Shown: positions 6,262 through 14,039 of the stretch, one piece after another
Layout: every line of letters begins with the position of its first letter
Position numbering within the stretch: position 1 is the stretch's first letter
From: Candidatus Saccharibacteria bacterium UBA3749
GTDB lineage: Bacteria; Patescibacteriota; Saccharimonadia; Saccharimonadales; Saccharimonadaceae
NCBI GenBank assembly: GCA_002371235.1
Contig: DFGN01000028.1
Coordinates: forward strand, 1-29,741
Length of the DNA: 29,741 nucleotides
Direction: 5' to 3'
Notes under the pieces: model-generated
The model's input: only the letters and a program-made list of their open reading frames with translations
Database searches by the model: none
What the model was told of the DNA's origin: nothing
Program-made: the position numbers and the translations under genes

Positions 6262-8271
6262 TTACATGCCTGGGATTCTAAATGCACTAGGATCGGCAGC
6301 CTGAGGATGGTAGACTTGATCCTGCATGGCCGGCTGAGAACCGAGCGATGTAGGAGTTGGTTCGGTGACAGGCCGAGATGGCTCAATTGGAACATTTGAC
6401 TCCGCATTGGAGAAATCCGGCTCGGAAACCGTAGTTGTTTCGACGGGTGGAAGAACCGGTTCCGCCGCGAAAGAGGGTTCTACCGGAGGAAGAAATGGCT
6501 CCACTGTAGGAGATGGTTCGGTATTAGAGGAAGATGATTCATTTGATGTTAAAGGGGACAAAATTGGCTCATCCGACGAAGTGGCAAGTTTAGACTCGGA
6601 TGACTCTATCGGCCCAAAATTAGAAAGAGGCGAACTAATAGATGGTGTTGGTGGCGGTGGTAAGACCTCATCGTCTGGAAGTGGCGCATAGTTAATGTCT
6701 GGAACACCATTTATCTCAGGAGCAGAAGCCGCAACCGGAGCATTAGTGGCAGCAGGATTAGTTCCCTTATCAGAATCTGCTAATAGCTCGTCTTGCTTAG
6801 CCGTGAAATCTTCTGGCGACATAGATTCGTCACTATCTATCTTGACTGGCTGGTTGGATAAATCAGGCGTGGTCTCAGTGCCAGTTTGAGCGAGGCTGGC
6901 TTCGGCAGCCTTAAGGTCTTCGAGCAAAGTAGATTCCTTCTCGGTGACTTCACCGCTGATTTCTTTGTTTTCGTCTACATTCTTTTCGTTGCCATGCTGA
7001 ATGTCAAGTTTAGTTGGGTCAGTATCTCTCGGCTCGGTAGAATCACTGAGTGAACCGCCACTTATTAGCGAGTAGAGCTCATTATCAACGTCTGGAGTAA
7101 TATTTTTAGAAATCAACTGTTGGTTCGCACCGGAGCGCATGAGACGAGATGATATTTGCATAGTTTCAGGAGTGGTCTGTGCGTTTGAAAAACGATTGGT
7201 CGCCGCAACGATGCCAGTGAGAAAGGCTGTGGCTTCTTCTTTACCAATCTCGATATCACTTTTGACAGAATAAAGCAGCTTTGCAATCATCTCAGAAACC
7301 GAACTAGCTCTCTTGTCGCTCCATTCAATCTCGCCGAACTTGCCAGGGTTGCCAGTGGTAATATTTATAATAATGGCGTCGTGCATAATACGGCCGTGTT
7401 CGCGGAGAGCGGAGTCTAGATCTATACCATTAGCAACATCGAGCGCTAAGACAAGATCAACATTGAAGTCGCCATACGAAAACTCCAAATCGTCCTGGGA
7501 TATTCTCGAACTATAAGGCGTGATATATATTTTGACATATTCCCCATCCAGCTTGTAGCGAAGGTGGTCGGCTTTTTCTTTATTAAGAGCGATAACAAAA
7601 TCTTGCAGAGCGTCAGCGGTGGGCTCAAAAGTTTCTTCGGGCTTCAAGAACTCCAGTGCGTTAGGCGTAGTACCCGAGTAGATAGCGGTGGCGCGCTTGC
7701 CAAGACGATCTAGATAAAGCGATAACCCGATTGCGGCCGCCATCTCGTCAACCGACGGATCGCTCGACAGGGCGATGAGAACATTGTGCGATTCGCTAAT
7801 CTTACTGGCAACGTCAGAATAAATCTCTGGGATGGGACCGTGTTCGGATGATGCGAATAAATCTCCAGGATCATTAAACATCGGGCTAGACGAGGCAACA
7901 TCGGATTGAGACTGTGTGGGCATGGTTTGCGATGGCACATTCTGCGTAGGCGTATTCTGTGTTGGGGTATCAAGCGGTGAAATATCCTGAACCGGCATAT
8001 CTTGGACCGGTGATACATCTTGGATTAATGTGTCTTGTGTCGAAGCATCTTGCGAGGATGTGTCGATAGGCGAAAATGGCGGAATAGACGAGTCGGATAG
8101 ACTGGATGAGCCGGCCGGGTCGGGCGAACTAGATGAATCCGATAGGCTGGATAGATTAGACGGACTAGACGAGTCAGATGGACTAGATGAATTAACGACC
8201 GGCGGCATCATGTCGTCGGGTGTGCTGGTTGATGTAGTAGATGCAGTTGTGTATGTATTGTCTTCTGGCAT
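6262..8271 (-). CDS. Degenerate DHH-type phosphoesterase core in a long disordered protein
   Basis: A 669-residue protein. Residues 1-145 are low complexity, rich in Ser/Pro/Asp with loose PTQN/PVQD-type repeats. Residues about 150-390 resemble the NrnA/RecJ-like DHH fold: LIALSSDPSVDEMAAAIGLSLYL corresponds to motif I and LVLALDVAN keeps the motif II Asp. The DHH motif itself is missing (IIINITTGNPG stands in its place) and motif I lacks the usual His and paired Asp, so the site is probably not catalytic. Residues 395-669 are again disordered, Pro/Ser/Glu-rich. There is no signal peptide or membrane helix. It may be a scaffold or nucleotide-binding regulator; the function is not known. It is transcribed alone, from a -10 at 8283-8288 that leaves a leader of only about 5 nt. 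Confidence 0.75.
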   Translation of the reverse strand: MPEDNTYTTASTTSTSTPDDMMPPVVNSSSPSDSSSPSNLSSLSDSSSSPDPAGSSSLSDSSIPPFSPIDTSSQDASTQDTLIQDVSPVQDMPVQDISPLDTPTQNTPTQNVPSQTMPTQSQSDVASSSPMFNDPGDLFASSEHGPIPEIYSDVASKISESHNVLIALSSDPSVDEMAAAIGLSLYLDRLGKRATAIYSGTTPNALEFLKPEETFEPTADALQDFVIALNKEKADHLRYKLDGEYVKIYITPYSSRISQDDLEFSYGDFNVDLVLALDVANGIDLDSALREHGRIMHDAIIINITTGNPGKFGEIEWSDKRASSVSEMIAKLLYSVKSDIEIGKEEATAFLTGIVAATNRFSNAQTTPETMQISSRLMRSGANQQLISKNITPDVDNELYSLISGGSLSDSTEPRDTDPTKLDIQHGNEKNVDENKEISGEVTEKESTLLEDLKAAEASLAQTGTETTPDLSNQPVKIDSDESMSPEDFTAKQDELLADSDKGTNPAATNAPVAASAPEINGVPDINYAPLPDDEVLPPPPTPSISSPLSNFGPIESSESKLATSSDEPILSPLTSNESSSSNTEPSPTVEPFLPPVEPSFAAEPVLPPVETTTVSEPDFSNAESNVPIEPSRPVTEPTPTSLGSQPAMQDQVYHPQAADPSAFRIPGM

Positions 8272-8282
8272 ATTTTACCTTT

Positions 8283-8288
8283 ATTATA
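8283..8288 (-). promoter_or_regulatory. -10 box of the DHH-like gene
   Basis: TATAAT on the minus strand, followed by AAAGGTAAAAT and the ATG. No clear -35 box. Confidence 0.5.
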
Positions 8289-8352
8289 TGTTAGCATAAG
8301 CTATAAATATTCGCAAGGGGTTTTGACTAGATATAATGTTGTAACTGGGGTA

Positions 8353-8381
8353 TTTACTTTTGGGGTAAAATGATGTATAAT
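8353..8381 (+). promoter_or_regulatory. rpsT promoter
   Basis: TTTACT (8353-8358), a 17-bp spacer, and TATAAT (8376-8381). The transcript has a leader of about 35 nt with AGGAAG before the ATG. Another TATAAT at 8332-8337 lacks a matching -35. Confidence 0.7.
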
Positions 8382-8421
8382 GCAAGTAAGATATTAATTT
8401 TAAATCTAAATAGGAAGTTAA

Positions 8422-8673
8422 ATGCCGATTATTAAATCCGCCAAGAAGGCTGCAAGACAAGCTGAAAAGCGTACTGCACACAATGCAGAGATTAAGAAGG
8501 ACATCAAGACTGCCGTGAAGGCTTTTAAAGCTAAGCCGACTGCGGAAGGTTTTGCTAAAGCACAGTCCGAATACGATAAAGCAGTTAAGAAGGATCTCCT
8601 AAAGAAAAACACTGCCAATCGTCGCAAAGCTAAGCTTCATGCCCTGCTCAAGGCCGCTAGCAAGAAGAAATAA
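8422..8673 (+). CDS. rpsT: 30S ribosomal protein S20
   Basis: An 83-residue, strongly basic helical protein starting MPIIKSAKKAARQAEKRTAHN, the usual S20 opening, with Lys/Ala-rich helices to the end (NRRKAKLHALLKAASKKK). S20 binds 16S rRNA in the 30S body. It has an SD (AGGAAG), its own promoter and its own terminator. It is the only plus-strand gene among the first ten and converges on holA. Confidence 0.93.
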   Translation: MPIIKSAKKAARQAEKRTAHNAEIKKDIKTAVKAFKAKPTAEGFAKAQSEYDKAVKKDLLKKNTANRRKAKLHALLKAASKKK

Positions 8674-8679
8674 CTTAAC

Positions 8680-8702
8680 AATAAGCCTTCGGGCTTATTT
8701 TT
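8680..8702 (+). terminator. rho-independent terminator of rpsT
   Basis: Stem AATAAGCC/GGCTTATT (8680-8687 with 8692-8699) with a TTCG tetraloop and a short T-run. It lies between the convergent rpsT and holA; in the minus direction the T-run is weaker. Confidence 0.9.
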
Positions 8703-8748
8703 GTTGGTAGATTAAAGTGAGCGATAGATACAGTAAATGATGCAGCGA

Positions 8749-9363
8749 TCAGTTATTGAGGATAACGCTAAGACGAAGCAAGAAGGATTCAACTAGCAGC
8801 CAAGAATCTATTTGGGTGGACTTCATCTGGAGATCGACTCTAGCTAATTCTTTCAGAACACGTTTTTCTTTAGTTCCCTGATGCTGTTCGTAATCCTTAA
8901 TAGCCTGAGAAATGATGAGACCAAAGAACATAATCGGATCCTCTTCTGCTTTGAGTCCGGATAAGATTTGCACTGCTTTTGTACCATTAGTTTTAGCAAC
9001 TTTATAAATATCGAAAACTTGCCGAAAATTTGGATTCTTAGACAAAGCGAAATCTTTGATTTCAACCTGGTCTTTGATGGCTTTATAGGTAGCCGAACGC
9101 TTGTCCAACTTTAACTCCTGAATAATCACTTCGTGAGGGGTGTCGGTATAGTCTGGCAGTTTCTCAAAAACTGGCTTGTTTTCGCTGAGGTCGCGAATAA
9201 GAATATGGCGCTTATTTGCAAAAAGAGTCCCACCCTTAAAGATGCTCGGCAGGTCGCTTGGCAAAAGATTTGCACCTTCAATCACCTCATAATCGGGTCC
9301 GAGTAGCTTGGCAATCTCCGTTTGAGCCTGCACGCGGTTGTCGCCGGTAAATATCCTAAGCAT
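8749..9363 (-). CDS. holA: DNA polymerase III delta subunit-like protein
   Basis: A 204-residue protein beginning MLRIFTGDNRVQAQTEIAKLLG, which fits the N-terminal domain of delta in its CPR form. A basic middle and a helical C-terminus (DPIMFFGLIISQAIKDYEQ ... RVDLQMKSTQIDSWLLVESFLLRL) match the delta collar helices. Delta is the clamp-loader wrench that opens the beta clamp. Typical delta is about 330 residues, so this one is short and lacks part of the AAA+ middle. The ATG overlaps the end of mutM by 8 nt. The assignment rests on overall pattern and size, not on a catalytic motif. Confidence 0.65.
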   Translation of the reverse strand: MLRIFTGDNRVQAQTEIAKLLGPDYEVIEGANLLPSDLPSIFKGGTLFANKRHILIRDLSENKPVFEKLPDYTDTPHEVIIQELKLDKRSATYKAIKDQVEIKDFALSKNPNFRQVFDIYKVAKTNGTKAVQILSGLKAEEDPIMFFGLIISQAIKDYEQHQGTKEKRVLKELARVDLQMKSTQIDSWLLVESFLLRLSVILNN

Positions 9364-10216
9364 GCGGCTCCTTTAGCTGGCAATGTGCACAAATGTGCGT
9401 ACCGCGGCCTGCAACTCTAATCTTTGCAATTTTGCGGCCACACTTGGGGCACGGCTGTCCTTCTTTACGAAAAACCTGAGCAAACTTTTCCAGGTAGTCG
9501 CCCCTGGTGCCATCGGCCTTAACATATGTCGCCATAGTGGAGCCGCCCGAGTTAATTGAATCATCCATGACCTTGCGAGCGGATTCCAAAAGAGCTGCCG
9601 CCTCGTCCGTAGTGAGTGAGCCAGACTTCCGTTCAGGGTGAATACCGGCAGCAAATAAAGACTCGTCTGCGTATATATTACCGAGTCCACAAATGACGGA
9701 CTGATCTAGAATGGTTGCTTTGATACAGGATTTAGAATGCTTTTGTAGGCGAGCGTAAAACTCTTCCGTTGTTAGATCCCATGGTTCAGGAGCGAGCTTC
9801 TTAATAAAGGAGTCATTTTGAACTTGATCCGTAGGGATAACCTTAATAAAACCAAATTTGCGCTGATCATTAAAGAATAAGATGCCATTGTTTAATGTAA
9901 TTACAACGCGCGTTTGTTTGTTTGGCAGGTTTGCGACAAAATTTTCGCTAGGATGACCGGCAGCATAACGTTCCTTGCCATCATAAATGAGCTGCCCAGT
10001 CATGCGTAGATGAATCATGAGAGAGACATGGTTATCTAAATCAATGATGAGGGCCTTGCCAAAACGTCTTAGGGCTACCACATGATTGCCCTCGACCCTG
10101 GCTATGTCACCTTGAAATGATTTTGCGCAAAGCACCTCAATCTTTACAACTGTTTGGTGCATAATAAATTTCGCTAAACCGCGACGAATAGTCTCAACTT
10201 CTGGTAATTCTGGCAT
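9356..10216 (-). CDS. mutM: Formamidopyrimidine-DNA glycosylase (Fpg/MutM)
   Basis: Excises 8-oxoguanine and formamidopyrimidines and nicks the abasic site. After Met removal the protein starts PELPEVETI, giving the catalytic Pro and Glu; a Lys in RRFGKALIIDL (about residue 54) matches the conserved beta-hairpin Lys. The helix-two-turn-helix has ICGLGNIYADESLFAAGIHP. The C-terminal zinc finger is complete: C-x2-C, 16 residues, C-x2-C (CPKCGRK ... HICAHCQ). I set the start at 10216 because it puts Pro second and has AAGGAG six nt upstream; the frame extends seven codons further without support. Length 286. Coupled to holA by overlap. Confidence 0.96.
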   Translation of the reverse strand: MPELPEVETIRRGLAKFIMHQTVVKIEVLCAKSFQGDIARVEGNHVVALRRFGKALIIDLDNHVSLMIHLRMTGQLIYDGKERYAAGHPSENFVANLPNKQTRVVITLNNGILFFNDQRKFGFIKVIPTDQVQNDSFIKKLAPEPWDLTTEEFYARLQKHSKSCIKATILDQSVICGLGNIYADESLFAAGIHPERKSGSLTTDEAAALLESARKVMDDSINSGGSTMATYVKADGTRGDYLEKFAQVFRKEGQPCPKCGRKIAKIRVAGRGTHICAHCQLKEPHA

Positions 10217-10238
10217 TATTCTCCTTGTAATATTCATT

Positions 10239-10247
10239 ATTATAGCA
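10239..10247 (-). promoter_or_regulatory. Extended -10 promoter of mutM-holA
   Basis: The minus strand reads TGCTATAAT (TATAAT at 10239-10244), about 22 nt before the mutM ATG, with AAGGAG between. Confidence 0.6.
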
Positions 10248-10270
10248 TGACAGAGAGTATTATATAATCA

Positions 10271-10329
10271 CAGCTGGTTTATTATCCTAGTTATTTAAAG
10301 CCAGCCAGATAGCAAATCGTAGTTTGCTA
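10271..10329. repeat. Two hairpins upstream of the 10573 gene
   Basis: Hairpin 1 pairs GCTGGTTTA (10273-10281) with TAAAGCCAGC (10296-10305) around one bulge. Hairpin 2 pairs TAGCAAA (10310-10316) with TTTGCTA (10323-10329) perfectly. Both lie between the mutM promoter and the plus-strand promoter. They could form a weak minus-strand structure or protein sites; no gene is seen here. Confidence 0.45.
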
Positions 10330-10347
10330 AACTGTGGAAAACTCCAT

Positions 10348-10396
10348 ATTTAGTGTGAAAATGTCCTTGACACCCACTAAATGTGGGGTTTATAAT
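10348..10396 (+). promoter_or_regulatory. Strong promoter with a dyad operator over the -35
   Basis: TTGACA (10367-10372), an 18-bp spacer and TATAAT (10391-10396) make the best sigma-70-type promoter in the window. An inverted repeat ATTTAGTG (10348-10355) and CACTAAAT (10375-10382) flanks the -35 box, and CCCAC/GTGGG is a second small dyad within the spacer. This is a likely repressor site. Confidence 0.65.
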
Positions 10397-10402
10397 AATT
10401 TT

Positions 10403-10572
10403 AGGTAATGCTTATAAACAATTAAAAGTGCCGAACACAGAATACTGATTTGTGTAGTTCGTCTGCATGATTGATGCGTAGTCCATAAATATAATGGCAC
10501 GTTATCAATTAATATGACAGATGCACGTCCGCCAGGTTAGTAAGCGAAATGTCAGCACACGAAAGGAAAACC
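10403..10572 (+). ncRNA. Structured 5' leader of the 10573 gene
   Basis: About 170 nt of untranslated RNA is predicted between the transcription start and the SD. GTGCC (10428-10432) can pair with GGCAC (10496-10500), enclosing a hairpin CGAACACA...TGTGTAGTTCG and a second hairpin GCAT/ATGC. Alternatively CCAT/ATGG near the right side can form and exclude the closing stem. I do not recognise a known riboswitch class. This may be an attenuator or a new leader motif. Confidence 0.4.
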
Positions 10573-11010
10573 ATGAAGAAAATTATATATCGCAATCAAA
10601 ACGAAGTTGAGAATTTCGACATGAAGAGGTTTCTGAAATCTCTGTCTCGATACGCTAAAGTCACAGAAAAGGAAGCTAAGGAAGTCTTGGCCGACTACGA
10701 CCAGTACGAGACAATGCATGTTTCGTGTTTAGTTGAAGCCGGCATGAAGTTAATCGGCGCTAAAGCTGGCGACTCAGCAATGAAAGAATATTTCGACGAG
10801 CACGCTATGTGGTTTGACGAGGGCAAGTTCGAGAGACTACGCAGAATCACTGGCTACCTAGTCGGAACTCTGGATCGTTGGAATGATGCCAAGAAGGCCG
10901 AGGAAAAAGCCCGCGTAAAGCATTCTGTAAATTCATCGATTAATGACGCAGAGCGCTTGGCTGCACTTGAAGTACAAGCAATGGAGCACAATCTTGCCTA
11001 CGCGCAATAA
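10573..11010 (+). CDS. Small conserved-looking protein with an NrdD-tail-like motif
   Basis: I do not recognise this gene firmly. It is a 145-residue, charged, mostly helical cytoplasmic protein. Residues about 85-125 (WFDEGKFERLRRITGYL followed by LDRWNDAKKAEEKARVKHS) resemble the RITGY...N-x-G-K-x-x-E-x-x-x-R motif near the C-terminus of anaerobic ribonucleotide reductase NrdD, but neither the catalytic glycyl-radical domain nor the Cys4 zinc site is present. An ATP-cone is not evident. I chose the ATG at 10573, with AAAGGAAAACC before it; the in-frame ATG at 10549 has no SD. It is a single gene under a strong, apparently regulated promoter, with a long leader and a strong terminator. Confidence 0.7.
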   Translation: MKKIIYRNQNEVENFDMKRFLKSLSRYAKVTEKEAKEVLADYDQYETMHVSCLVEAGMKLIGAKAGDSAMKEYFDEHAMWFDEGKFERLRRITGYLVGTLDRWNDAKKAEEKARVKHSVNSSINDAERLAALEVQAMEHNLAYAQ

Positions 11011-11030
11011 ATTCAATTTGTGAATGTTTT

Positions 11031-11065
11031 AGGTCGAGCTAGGGTAAACCTAGCTCGACTTTTTT
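11031..11065 (+). terminator. Strong rho-independent terminator
   Basis: Perfect 11-bp stem GTCGAGCTAGG/CCTAGCTCGAC (11033-11043 with 11049-11059), 5-nt loop, then TTTTTT. It ends the 10573 transcript; the minus-strand gene converges 11 bp further on. Confidence 0.95.
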
Positions 11066-11076
11066 GTAGCGTAACG

Positions 11077-12894
11077 TTATCTGGGACGACCAGTGTCGGG
11101 GGCTTTCGGAACAAAAAATGGTGGCAATGTTTCGTACTCCATCTCTTCGGGTATGTCATTTTTGGTTTCGTTGGTAGATGTTTCATGCAAAATACTATCT
11201 TCATTACCTTTCGTAATGGGCGACACAACAGCATCTAAGTGCAGGCTAGCTGCTTCGCCGCGCACGTTTGATGATAATGGGATTAGAGTGATTTCGTTGG
11301 GAATATCTAGATTTAGCTCACGAAACGTGATTGAATCCTCAGATGTCGTACCAATAATCATATCGTTCAACATTACAATTACCGAAGAGGCATCTGTAAT
11401 AAAACTAACCTTTGCTTCGCTGCCAGAAATAATTTCGGAAGATTGAATGGTGAGAGATGGAATAGCAAAGTTCCCTATTTCCTCCTCCACACGTGGTAGA
11501 CTATCGTAGCGTTCCATGATAGTGTCCGTAAGAAAGCCTAAATCATCGGTGGTAGTAACTACCATGCCATCAGTAGCTTCGGCTAGAGACTTGTATTCTT
11601 CGACATGCTCTGGAGTAGTAACAATATAAAAATTTACCGGATCAATTCTCTTGCTCAATGACTTAACATCATAAAATGTAGTGCCATCACGATCTGGTGA
11701 ATGATAACCGGCATCCGTTAGAATAACGAGGGACTTGGTGGAGCCAAGGCGCCAACTTTGACTATTCATAACATGAAGACTCGCTGAAAGTAGAGACTCT
11801 GGCTCATCTTCGCCACCATCGGCGATAATCTCCTCAAGTCCATTTTCGAATGCCTCAATAGTGCATGTTTCAAAACTGCAATGTTCAACTGGGGTATATG
11901 ATTCTACCAAGTCCCGATAGTCATATAATGCCACACGTCCACCAGCATCTAGAGTTTGCTGCGCCAACCGTAAAGCCTCGGACTTATACTTATCTATATA
12001 TTCAATCATTGAGCCGGTAGAATCGATTAGAAAGGCGGTATCGTGCGGAGAAGTGTACTCATTCTTGAATCCAAAAGTAGCGGCAATTTTACTAAAGATT
12101 AACTTAGAAGCATCTTCGTATAGACCATCATCTGAATAGGATATATGACTCGCTACACTAAAATGTGAACTACAAAGAATATCAAACTTGTTGCACCAAG
12201 TGCCGACTTTGCCTAAGTAGTCTGTCGTAACGTATGGTTCTCTGGCTCCCAATATACCTTTATATGCATAACAATCTGGTACATATACCCGGTATTCCGA
12301 CAAGTTATCGCCTCTACAAGCAGACGGTAATAATCCTGCACCTTCTGGTAAATAGATTTTAGGGTCGCCAAAGGTTGCTGCATAAATAATGCGCTCAGGC
12401 AAAATTCGGTCGAGAGTCTTCAATACCACCATAGCACCCTGCGAATAACCAGCTAAGACGTATTTAGTATTGGCACAGGTGTCGCCAATTATAGTATTCG
12501 TCAGCTTTAGTACGCCTTTATTCATACTTTCGCCAAAGGCATAAGATTCACCTCCACCAATGTAAGCCCCGATAGTGTTTGAAAGATTTTCGATGCCAAC
12601 GCCAACGGCTGGATAGTCCAAGTCCTCAAACTCGTATGACAGGTCAGATGTCTTTAGCTTTGCTTCTAATGAAGCTTTGAAACTCTGATATCCATCATTA
12701 TCATAACGTGGCGCCCCCGAACCGCGAGCGAATATCACTTTCAGGTCTGGGCAACTAGCTGCGTTAGTATTATTTATTATTGTTGGCAATATTGCGTTCG
12801 ATGTCGAAATGATCGTTAGCATACTCAGCCAGATGGCAATTTGACGGGTTTTTGCGAGGAAACCTGCACGTATGACATGCTTTGTCTTTAGCAT
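11077..12894 (-). CDS. Secreted cutinase-like serine hydrolase fused to a VWA domain
   Basis: A 605-residue protein. Residues 1-46 are an export signal (basic start, hydrophobic stretch, cleavage near NAASC). Residues 48-275 match the cutinase family: LKVIFARGSGAP, nucleophile elbow GYSQG (Ser151), FGDPKIY, Asp238 in CNKFDILC, and His250 before ISY, giving a plausible Ser-Asp-His triad. Residues about 284-475 are a von Willebrand A domain with a MIDAS-like DSTGSM (Asp291, Ser295) and LVILTDAGYHS. Residues 480-570 are a beta-rich Ig-like part. The end, PKAPDTGRPR, looks like a sortase-type PxTG signal cut off before its membrane helix. An AAGGAG SD is present. Cutinases hydrolyse esters of cutin, lipids or mycolates; action on a host envelope is an inference. 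Confidence 0.85.
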   Translation of the reverse strand: MLKTKHVIRAGFLAKTRQIAIWLSMLTIISTSNAILPTIINNTNAASCPDLKVIFARGSGAPRYDNDGYQSFKASLEAKLKTSDLSYEFEDLDYPAVGVGIENLSNTIGAYIGGGESYAFGESMNKGVLKLTNTIIGDTCANTKYVLAGYSQGAMVVLKTLDRILPERIIYAATFGDPKIYLPEGAGLLPSACRGDNLSEYRVYVPDCYAYKGILGAREPYVTTDYLGKVGTWCNKFDILCSSHFSVASHISYSDDGLYEDASKLIFSKIAATFGFKNEYTSPHDTAFLIDSTGSMIEYIDKYKSEALRLAQQTLDAGGRVALYDYRDLVESYTPVEHCSFETCTIEAFENGLEEIIADGGEDEPESLLSASLHVMNSQSWRLGSTKSLVILTDAGYHSPDRDGTTFYDVKSLSKRIDPVNFYIVTTPEHVEEYKSLAEATDGMVVTTTDDLGFLTDTIMERYDSLPRVEEEIGNFAIPSLTIQSSEIISGSEAKVSFITDASSVIVMLNDMIIGTTSEDSITFRELNLDIPNEITLIPLSSNVRGEAASLHLDAVVSPITKGNEDSILHETSTNETKNDIPEEMEYETLPPFFVPKAPDTGRPR

Positions 12895-13054
12895 GTATTA
12901 TCTCCTTTTTTACGCGAATCATTTAAAAATAGAATTTATGAAAAAACAACCCTTTGTTTTCAAAAAGTATGCATAAAAGTTTTACGCAATATCGATTATG
13001 GTATTTTTGTAAATAGCCTCAATATTCTTGTGGTTTTTATGCGCTGGTTATGGT

Positions 13055-14029
13055 TCAATTTTCGAGAAGTTTACAGATTAAAGCAATTAAGAGCGGTTTT
13101 TCCTTGGGATTAGACTCCGCAATGAGAAGCGCGAGCGCGGTTAGAGCCCGATCGGAAATCTTAGTTTCACCATTTTTGGTTAAATGGTAGTCATTAATAG
13201 TCAGGAAAACCACAAATAGCAAAGCGCCAATGCGCTTATTCCCATCATAGAACGGATGATCCTTAATAATTAAGTACAGCAGATTGGCAGCCTTTTCGGA
13301 AATAGAGGGGTAAACATCTTTTTGGTCGAACGTCTGAATAATTGCATTAAGTGAAGATTCGAAGGCATTGCCGCGGATTTTACCAAATAGCTCATCGCCT
13401 TTAATTGAGTTCTTGAGCTCACTAATTATATTTAAGCTTTCGTCTACGGTTAGGATTTTGGTGGCTTTACGACCTTTAGTAAACGAAATATAGCCCTCGT
13501 CATATTCCTTAAGGGCTTTGAAACTTGGGCCATACTTAGTGATAACCTCCAAAATACCGCCGGCCTCATCGGCAGATAACTCTGAAGAAGCAACGAGCCT
13601 CTTAACAATGCCAAGAGCGCCTTCAATTTCGTGGAGCTTGGCAGAGTCTAGCTCTTTTAGTCTGCGTTCGTTGATAGCGACACCGTCTATGACGTAGCGA
13701 TGAAGAGTCTTGGTGGCCCAAATGCGAAAATCAGTGGCTTTCTTAGAATTTACACGATACCCGATGGAAATAATGGCGTCGAGATTGTACATTTTAACCT
13801 GGTATGTCTTACCGTCCGTTGCAGTATGTGCAATTTTTGCACATACTGAATCTTCCTCTAGCTCGCCATCGCGGAATATATTACGAATATGACGCCCAAT
13901 TACTGTACGGTCCACACCAAAAAGCTTGGCGAGTTGGTCCTGCGTGGTCCAAATTGTTTCTTCGTTGGCATCGACCCGAAAGACGATTTCGCCCTCGTGT
14001 ACTTTATATATTTCGATTTCTTTATGCAT
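13055..14029 (-). CDS. RhuM-like N-domain fused to a Fic/Doc domain
   Basis: A 324-residue protein. Residues 1-120 match RhuM-type proteins (TTQDQLAKLFGVDRTVIGRHI, YNLDAIISIGYRVNSKKATDFRIWAT), a presumed DNA-binding module with a helix-turn-helix-like start. Residues about 190-324 form a Fic/Doc domain with the motif HPFYDGNKR (His258 to Arg266). GNK replaces GNG, as in Doc-like members that phosphorylate rather than AMPylate their targets, so the chemistry is open. No antitoxin gene is adjacent, and I see no clear S/T-x-x-x-E-G/N inhibitory helix. A promoter and a palindromic operator lie upstream. Combined RhuM-Fic proteins are known in bacteria but have no settled function. Confidence 0.88.
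   Translation of the reverse strand: MHKEIEIYKVHEGEIVFRVDANEETIWTTQDQLAKLFGVDRTVIGRHIRNIFRDGELEEDSVCAKIAHTATDGKTYQVKMYNLDAIISIGYRVNSKKATDFRIWATKTLHRYVIDGVAINERRLKELDSAKLHEIEGALGIVKRLVASSELSADEAGGILEVITKYGPSFKALKEYDEGYISFTKGRKATKILTVDESLNIISELKNSIKGDELFGKIRGNAFESSLNAIIQTFDQKDVYPSISEKAANLLYLIIKDHPFYDGNKRIGALLFVVFLTINDYHLTKNGETKISDRALTALALLIAESNPKEKPLLIALICKLLEN
13822..13848. repeat. Perfect palindrome inside the RhuM-Fic gene
   Basis: CAGTATGTGCA...TGCACATACTG has 11-bp perfect arms (12 with the inner A-T pair) around a short T-rich loop. It lies in the coding region for residues 61-70. The half-site AGTATGTGCA also occurs in the promoter dyad at 14040-14064. Confidence 0.6.
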
Positions 14030-14039
14030 GAGATTCCTT

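Noticed and set aside
9930..9938. A fourth TTTGCGACA copy, inside mutM
   Set aside because: A single copy in conserved coding sequence, with no phasing or nearby promoter; taken as chance.
10573..11010. Calling the small gene an anaerobic ribonucleotide reductase
   Set aside because: Only a short tail-like motif is shared; the glycyl-radical site, the active-site Cys residues and most of the length are missing.
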